Below, one piece after another: positions 5,622 to 8,775 of a DNA stretch of 8,775 nt. The DNA lies in assembly GCA_011525445.1 (NCBI GenBank), contig WTGE01000155.1, forward strand, positions 1 to 8,775, given 5' to 3'. The translations under genes were made by a program, and so were the position numbers. This DNA comes from Synechococcus sp. CO36386bin_37 (GTDB taxonomy: Bacteria > Cyanobacteriota > Cyanobacteriia > PCC-6307 > Cyanobiaceae). The notes beneath the pieces are model-generated. The model was not told the origin of the DNA. It was given only the letters and a program-made list of their open reading frames with translations, and did no database searches. Position 1 is the stretch's first letter. Every line of letters begins with the position of its first letter.

Positions 5622-6511
5622 TGTGGTGGCGCCTCTCACTTCCTCTATCGCCAGTTCTTGAGGAGTCCCTGCTTTGGAAACTTGACTCTCTGGGCGTGCA
5701 TCGGCTTGCAGTTCAACATGCTCCGGAGTCGCCAGATCAATGCACCTTGCTTGCTTGGCTTCCATCTACGGAGTGGCCGCACGATCAGCGACTTCAGTTG
5801 CTCAACAGTCTTCGACCGCTGGCTGAAACCTTCGGGCTTGTTTTGGCTGATCCGGTATGGGAGGAATTCGTCGATGAAGATTGGAGTCTGAGTTGGAAAA
5901 AACACTGGCAACCTGATCCGGTGGGACAACGCTTGTTGATTCTCCCCGCCTGGCTTGATGTCCCGGATGAGCATGGTCACCGCTTGGTTTTGAGAATGGA
6001 CCCTGGAAGCGCTTTTGGGACCGGAAGCCATCCCACCACCCGTCTTTGCTTGGAGGCTCTTGAAGCGGACTTGCCGAGGGGGCAAACAGTGGCGGATCTT
6101 GGCTGTGGGAGTGGGATCCTTGGTTTGGCAGCGTTGGCTCTTGGGGCGTCACAAGTCAATGCCGCTGATATTGACTCTCTTGCTGTTCGAGCAACGACGG
6201 AGAACGCTGCACTCAATGGATTGAAGGAGAATCAACTGCGAGTCGGCCATGGATCAATCGATGCGCTTCACACTCTGCTGAAGGGTGAGTTGGTGGATGT
6301 GCTTCTCTGCAATATTTTGGCTCCGGTGATTGAGGCCTTAGCGCCTGAGTTTGTAAAGGTGCTGAAGCCCAGAGGTCGCGGCCTTTTGAGCGGTCTTTTG
6401 GTGGATCAGGCACCCCGTCTGATTGAGGTGTTGGCGCAATTCGGTTGGCGAGCAAGGCCAGTCGGGGAGCAGGGGCGCTGGGGCTTGCTCGAGATTGAAC
6501 GTGTTTTCTGA
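5621..6511 (+). CDS. prmA: Ribosomal protein L11 methyltransferase PrmA
   Basis: PrmA methylates ribosomal protein L11 using S-adenosylmethionine. The 296-residue protein has an N-terminal substrate-recognition domain (~1-95) ending in DEDWSLSWKKHWQP (85-98). The class I methyltransferase domain carries MDPGSAFGTGSHPTT (126-140), SAM motif I VADLGCGSGILGLA (157-170), an acidic motif AADIDSLAVRAT (181-192) and CNILAPVI (230-237), all typical of the family. The start ATG 5621 shares its A with the serA stop (TGATG). A GTG at 5618 would add one residue and is less likely. The frame ends in tandem stops, TGA TAA (6509-6514). A weak hairpin (about 6509-6527) follows, but its T-run is displaced, so termination here is uncertain. 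Identification is secure. Confidence 0.96.
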   Translation: MWWRLSLPLSPVLEESLLWKLDSLGVHRLAVQHAPESPDQCTLLAWLPSTEWPHDQRLQLLNSLRPLAETFGLVLADPVWEEFVDEDWSLSWKKHWQPDPVGQRLLILPAWLDVPDEHGHRLVLRMDPGSAFGTGSHPTTRLCLEALEADLPRGQTVADLGCGSGILGLAALALGASQVNAADIDSLAVRATTENAALNGLKENQLRVGHGSIDALHTLLKGELVDVLLCNILAPVIEALAPEFVKVLKPRGRGLLSGLLVDQAPRLIEVLAQFGWRARPVGEQGRWGLLEIERVF

Positions 6512-6544
6512 TAAGCCACACTTATTAATTGTCTGTTTTTGATT

Positions 6545-6563
6545 GGGTTTGGGCGGGAAACCC
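6545..6563. promoter_or_regulatory. Hairpin in the prmA-petF spacer / petF upstream region
   Basis: GGGTTT (6545-6550) and AAACCC (6558-6563) flank a seven-base G-rich loop, GGGCGGG, 91 bases before the petF ATG. A second small stem, AGATC-ATTC-GATCT, lies at 6622-6635. No T-run follows either stem, so they are not standard terminators. The 143-base spacer must hold the petF promoter, but I could not find a convincing -35/-10 pair. Confidence 0.3.
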
Positions 6564-6654
6564 TGATGATTCCGGTATCAAGGCGTCTGTCCGATGTAGA
6601 AACGTTCGGTCCAGCAGATTCAGATCATTCGATCTCTGCGCATTACTTCCATCC

Positions 6655-6954
6655 ATGGCTTCTTATAAGGTCACCCTGGTCAGCGAGAGCGAAGGCCTCA
6701 ACAAGACCATCGAAGTTCCTGACGATCAGTACATTCTTGATGCTGCTGAAGAGCAGGGAATCGATCTGCCCTATTCCTGTCGTGCAGGTGCATGTTCAAC
6801 ATGTGCGGGCAAAATCACCACAGGTACCGTTGACCAGTCTGATCAGAGCTTCCTGGACGATGACCAGATCGAAGCCGGTTTTGTGCTGACATGTGTGGCT
6901 TATCCCACCTCCGACTGCACGATCAAAACTCACGCAGAAGAAGAGCTGTATTGA
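6655..6954 (+). CDS. petF: Plant-type [2Fe-2S] ferredoxin
   Basis: This small soluble electron carrier accepts electrons from photosystem I and passes them to ferredoxin-NADP reductase and other acceptors. The protein has 99 residues, the normal length, and begins [10 protein letters not shown]. The cluster ligands are Cys42, Cys47, Cys50 and Cys80 in the C-x4-C-x2-C-x29-C spacing ([13 protein letters not shown], then VLTC). The acidic C-terminus, HAEEELY, is typical of photosynthetic ferredoxins. The frame is open further upstream to a TTG at 6529, but the conserved N-terminus fixes the ATG at 6655-6657. No Shine-Dalgarno site is seen. The gene is probably transcribed alone or partly from serA-prmA read-through, and ends at the strong terminator at 7000-7022. 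Cyanobacteria carry several ferredoxin genes; this looks like the main photosynthetic one. Confidence 0.96.
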   Translation: MASYKVTLVSESEGLNKTIEVPDDQYILDAAEEQGIDLPYSCRAGACSTCAGKITTGTVDQSDQSFLDDDQIEAGFVLTCVAYPTSDCTIKTHAEEELY

Positions 6955-6999
6955 GCCAACTGGCCATCAGCTCAATCACTTCGCATACACGCTTGCTCC

Positions 7000-7022
7000 G
7001 CCACCCTCTTGGGTGGCTTTTT
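7000..7022 (+). terminator. Intrinsic terminator of petF
   Basis: A perfect 7-bp stem GCCACCC/GGGTGGC with a TCTT tetraloop is followed at once by five T residues (7018-7022). It starts 46 bases after the petF stop codon. The T-run and the next bases also read TTTAAT (7020-7025), which resembles a -10 element, so a promoter for the following gene might overlap it. Confidence 0.9.
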
Positions 7023-7056
7023 AATGTGAAGACGGCTTGAGTTTCTCATCCCCGTT

Positions 7057-7479
7057 TTGAAATCCCCTGCAGCTTTCCGTCCTGATGTTCAGACTTTGCT
7101 GGGGCATGGGTCAGTTCATTCCAGCCCCGGGGGACAGTACAGCTTTCGGGTGATCGGCCCCTGCTGTCGACTCTTTGATCGGGAAGAGCTTCCTTGGCCT
7201 TGTTGTCGTTTGGCCTGGCGCAGCAAGGAGCCGAGTTGGCGCCGTGTAGGCCGGAGATTTGTTCCGGATCTTGCTTCCAGGCGTTGCCCTTCCTATTCCG
7301 TCGAGCTGCTTCAGCCTGGCTCTCGGCCAACTGCCACGCTTCTTACTTTGTTTTCGAAGCGCCTGACTCCAGAGTTGCAGGAGTGGTGGTACAGCCGCCA
7401 GCCGAGATCGATGGCAGATTTCAATCAATCCCCACCAAGGAATGTTGCATCAGGACTTGGCGAAGAAGACAAGTCATAA
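7057..7479 (+). CDS. Unknown Cys- and Arg-rich protein, about 140 aa
   Basis: I do not recognise the family. Of the overlapping frames in this stretch this one looks most protein-like, with no stop for about 150 codons and a well-organised middle (residues ~28-112). It contains two Cys pairs, PCC at 35-37 and 48-50, plus Cys77; a basic stretch WRRVGRRFVPDL (61-72); YSVELL (80-85); and LTPELQEWWY (103-112), which looks like a terminal helix. The last ~25 residues are low-complexity. No signal peptide or membrane segment is seen, so it is probably cytoplasmic. No ATG is available upstream; TTG 7057 is the best start and GTG 7150 would remove the first 31 residues. There is no Shine-Dalgarno site. 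The Cys pairs could bind metal, but this is a guess. It begins only 34 bases after the petF terminator and converges on psbV. Confidence 0.65.
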   Translation: MKSPAAFRPDVQTLLGHGSVHSSPGGQYSFRVIGPCCRLFDREELPWPCCRLAWRSKEPSWRRVGRRFVPDLASRRCPSYSVELLQPGSRPTATLLTLFSKRLTPELQEWWYSRQPRSMADFNQSPPRNVASGLGEEDKS

Positions 7480-7504
7480 AAAAGCCTGCTCATCTGAGCA
7501 GGCT
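7478..7504 (-). terminator. Intrinsic terminator of psbV
   Basis: The 9-bp perfect stem AGCCTGCTC/GAGCAGGCT with a four-base loop (7483-7504) is followed on the minus strand by a T-run (complement of the A-run at 7478-7483). It therefore ends the psbV transcript. The A-run also contains the last two bases of the TAA stop (7477-7479) of the convergent 140-residue gene, so the coding region and terminator overlap. On the plus strand no T-run follows, so it is a poorer terminator in that direction. Confidence 0.9.
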
Positions 7505-7510
7505 GATAAG

Positions 7511-7556
7511 CCATTGTTCAATGGGTTGAATGGGGTTCGGGAAGTGTGAAAACTTC
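7511..7556. repeat. Two small hairpins in the psbV 3' untranslated region
   Basis: CCATTG-TT-CAATGG (7511-7524) and GAAGT/ACTTC around a six-base loop (7541-7556) lie between the psbV stop and its terminator. With the terminator they give a three-stem 3' end, which could stabilise the message of an abundant photosystem protein. The role is inferred only. Confidence 0.35.
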
Positions 7557-7562
7557 TAAGTC

Positions 7563-8075
7563 CTAGAAGTAGATCTTTCCGCCTACCCATTCGACACCGA
7601 GCACTTTTGGCGCTACGAGAATGTATCCGGACATCAACCGGAGGTCCTCATCTGTGAGATCACGCATGGCGGGGTAAAGATCACGACTTCGCATGCTGGG
7701 GTGTAGGTCAGCAATGCTGTACTCACCATCGTAAGAAGTTGGATCTTGAAGGTAATCCACGAGTGCCGCAACGTTGTCTCGGGCTGGTGTAGCGAGCGCT
7801 AGCGTTTCGGTGTCGAGGCCAACATTCTGATTGGTTTTGGTGATGCCGCCGGCGTGGCAGGTGCCGCAGCTCACATTGAAAACCTTGCGCCCTGACTTGA
7901 TTTCCTGCTCACTGAAAGTGACCAGGGTGCCATCGCCGTCAGCTGGAACTGTGAGAGTCTCGGCATCCCACTGGGCGGCCTGAACTGGGGCACTGATCAA
8001 AAGTCCAAGAAGCACTGGCAGGGCGATCAGCAGTCGATTGAATGATCGACGCAATTGGGAGAAAAGAGAGGCCAT
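7563..8075 (-). CDS. psbV: Cytochrome c550, PsbV, of photosystem II
   Basis: PsbV is an extrinsic, lumenal haem protein that stabilises the oxygen-evolving manganese cluster of photosystem II. The precursor has 170 residues from ATG 8073-8075. A basic N-terminus and hydrophobic core (about residues 14-28) end in APVQA, with predicted signal peptidase I cleavage before AQWDAETLTV, giving a mature protein of 137 residues, the family size. The haem site CGTCH is at mature residues 37-41, with His41 as proximal ligand, and His92 (LHPSMRSRDLYPAMRDLTDE) is the distal ligand, both at the positions known for the family. The C-terminus is GGKIYF. A GTG further upstream (8111) would add 12 residues before the signal peptide and is not needed. 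The gene lies 80 bases downstream of rnz and ends in a strong terminator. No Shine-Dalgarno site is seen. Confidence 0.96.
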   Translation of the reverse strand: MASLFSQLRRSFNRLLIALPVLLGLLISAPVQAAQWDAETLTVPADGDGTLVTFSEQEIKSGRKVFNVSCGTCHAGGITKTNQNVGLDTETLALATPARDNVAALVDYLQDPTSYDGEYSIADLHPSMRSRDLYPAMRDLTDEDLRLMSGYILVAPKVLGVEWVGGKIYF

Positions 8076-8114
8076 GAAAGATGTCAGAGACCGACGTAGA
8101 CAGCGCACCAAATC

Positions 8115-8123
8115 CTTGTATCA
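8115..8123 (-). promoter_or_regulatory. Candidate extended -10 element of psbV
   Basis: On the minus strand this reads TGATACAAG, an extended -10 (TG-N-TACAAG, four of six matches to TATAAT), in the 80-base rnz-psbV gap. It would start transcription about 30 bases before the psbV ATG. No convincing -35 is present. Separate transcription of psbV is expected because of the high demand for the protein, but this site is a weak call. Confidence 0.25.
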
Positions 8124-8155
8124 CGGGGTGGGACGTGGTTGCGGCTTTCGTGGGC

Positions 8156-8775
8156 CTAGTGACGCGAACTGTTGCAGCGCGCGTCTGCCTCCGATGCGGG
8201 ATTGACGTCCACGCTGAGGAAATCTTTCGCCAAAATAGTTTTAGGAAAAATGGCTCGGGCTTCTGCCAGTAAATCGTCTGCAGTTACTGCGTTTCCAGGT
8301 GCATAACGCGGGCTGAGGTGGGTCAGGGCTAACCGCTTCACGCCTGCTTCAGCTGCGGTCTGAGCCGCCATGGTGCTCGTTGAATGTTGCCTCTTGAAGG
8401 CCATGTCCGCTTCAGAGTGGGAAAACGTGGATTCATGGATCAAGAGATCGGCACCTTGTGCTAATTGCACGGCTGCTTCGCAAAAAACGGTGTCTGTGCA
8501 GTAAACAATGCTGGCTCCAGGGCGTTCTGGCCCGCAGAGGGTGCGGCCATTGATGGTGCGACCGTCCTCAAGTGTGACGGACTCCCCTCGTTTGAGAGCG
8601 GCATAGACGGGCCCTGGGGGGATCTCGAGTCGTCTTGCCTGATCAATATCGAAACGCCCGGCTTGTGGTTTTTGTTCTACGCGATAGGCGTACGCAGGGA
8701 CGCGATGGATGAGAGGAGCAGCGGTCACAATCAGATCTTCATCTTCAAACACAACAGCTCCTTGAGTGGCTGCTG
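8156..8775 (-). CDS. rnz: Ribonuclease Z, C-terminal part (5' end beyond the window)
   Basis: RNase Z is the metallo-beta-lactamase-fold endonuclease that trims the 3' trailer of tRNA precursors, leaving an end for CCA addition. About 206 codons are visible; the frame is open to the right edge, so the first third, with the HxHxDH zinc motif, is missing. Counting from the GTG at 8752 as residue 1, visible features are [10 protein letters not shown] (16-25), an exosite-like GP region (47-80), the metal-site Asp87 in YCTDT, His106 in LLIHESTF, the catalytic-type His123 in KRQHSTS and the metal-site His145 in LTHLSPRY. That GTG is internal: the reading upstream of it continues the protein ([12 protein letters not shown]). 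The stop is TAG at 8156-8158. This role suits the nearby tRNA-Val, which lacks an encoded CCA. Identification is firm. Confidence 0.93.
   Translation of the reverse strand, partial: AATQGAVVFEDEDLIVTAAPLIHRVPAYAYRVEQKPQAGRFDIDQARRLEIPPGPVYAALKRGESVTLEDGRTINGRTLCGPERPGASIVYCTDTVFCEAAVQLAQGADLLIHESTFSHSEADMAFKRQHSTSTMAAQTAAEAGVKRLALTHLSPRYAPGNAVTADDLLAEARAIFPKTILAKDFLSVDVNPASEADARCNSSRH

Noticed and set aside
6529..6654. N-terminal extension of ferredoxin from a TTG
   Set aside because: The extra 42 residues are not part of the ferredoxin fold and the 99-residue form matches the family exactly.
7111..7428. 105-codon minus-strand ORF opposite the 140-residue gene
   Set aside because: It is Arg/Lys/Pro-rich with no motif; the plus frame has better-organised composition and ends neatly at the psbV terminator.
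8076..8111. 12-residue extension of PsbV from a GTG
   Set aside because: The ATG at 8075 already gives a complete signal peptide; the longer form would cover the candidate promoter.
1..8775. Mobile element, CRISPR array, or phage genes
   Set aside because: No transposase or integrase-like protein, no regularly spaced repeats, and no direct-repeat attachment site at the tRNA-Val 3' end were seen.

Overview
The window looks like chromosomal DNA of a marine picocyanobacterium, most likely Synechococcus or a close, higher-GC Prochlorococcus relative. The evidence is a cytochrome c550 gene (psbV), a plant-type [2Fe-2S] ferredoxin (petF), a 'photosystem II S4 domain' protein of the cyanobacterial type, compact gene spacing, moderate GC and mostly absent Shine-Dalgarno sites. 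The species cannot be fixed from the sequence alone. I see no insertion sequence, phage gene, CRISPR array or rRNA.

Layout. Bases 1-586 hold no gene I can support. The first ~260 bases are near 52% GC and the next ~300 are AT-rich. A small predicted lipoprotein gene (587-799, minus) follows, possibly preceded by a 33-codon ORF (796-897) that overlaps its start. Next is a minus-strand block, read right to left: a 185-residue conserved-looking glycine-zipper membrane protein (3331-3888), a YlmH-like S4-domain protein (2555-3334, ATGA overlap), tRNA-Val(GAC) (2391-2462) and murD (982-2364). A 146-base divergent region separates this block from a plus-strand pair, serA (4035-5621) and prmA (5621-6511), which overlap by one base. 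petF (6655-6954) follows and ends at a strong intrinsic terminator. A 140-residue, Cys- and Arg-rich unknown protein (7057-7479, plus) converges on psbV (7563-8075, minus). The psbV terminator overlaps the unknown gene's stop codon. The 3' part of the RNase Z gene rnz (8156-8775, minus) runs off the right edge.

How the genes fit together. Most are housekeeping genes: peptidoglycan synthesis (MurD), serine synthesis (SerA), ribosomal protein L11 methylation (PrmA), tRNA 3' processing (RNase Z), photosynthetic electron transfer (ferredoxin) and the oxygen-evolving complex (PsbV). They form several short transcription units, not one pathway. The less understood parts are the coupled 185-residue/S4 pair, the 140-residue Cys-pair protein, and the small lipoprotein with its overlapping upstream ORF. 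I found no convincing new multi-gene system; these three are the best candidates for new biology.
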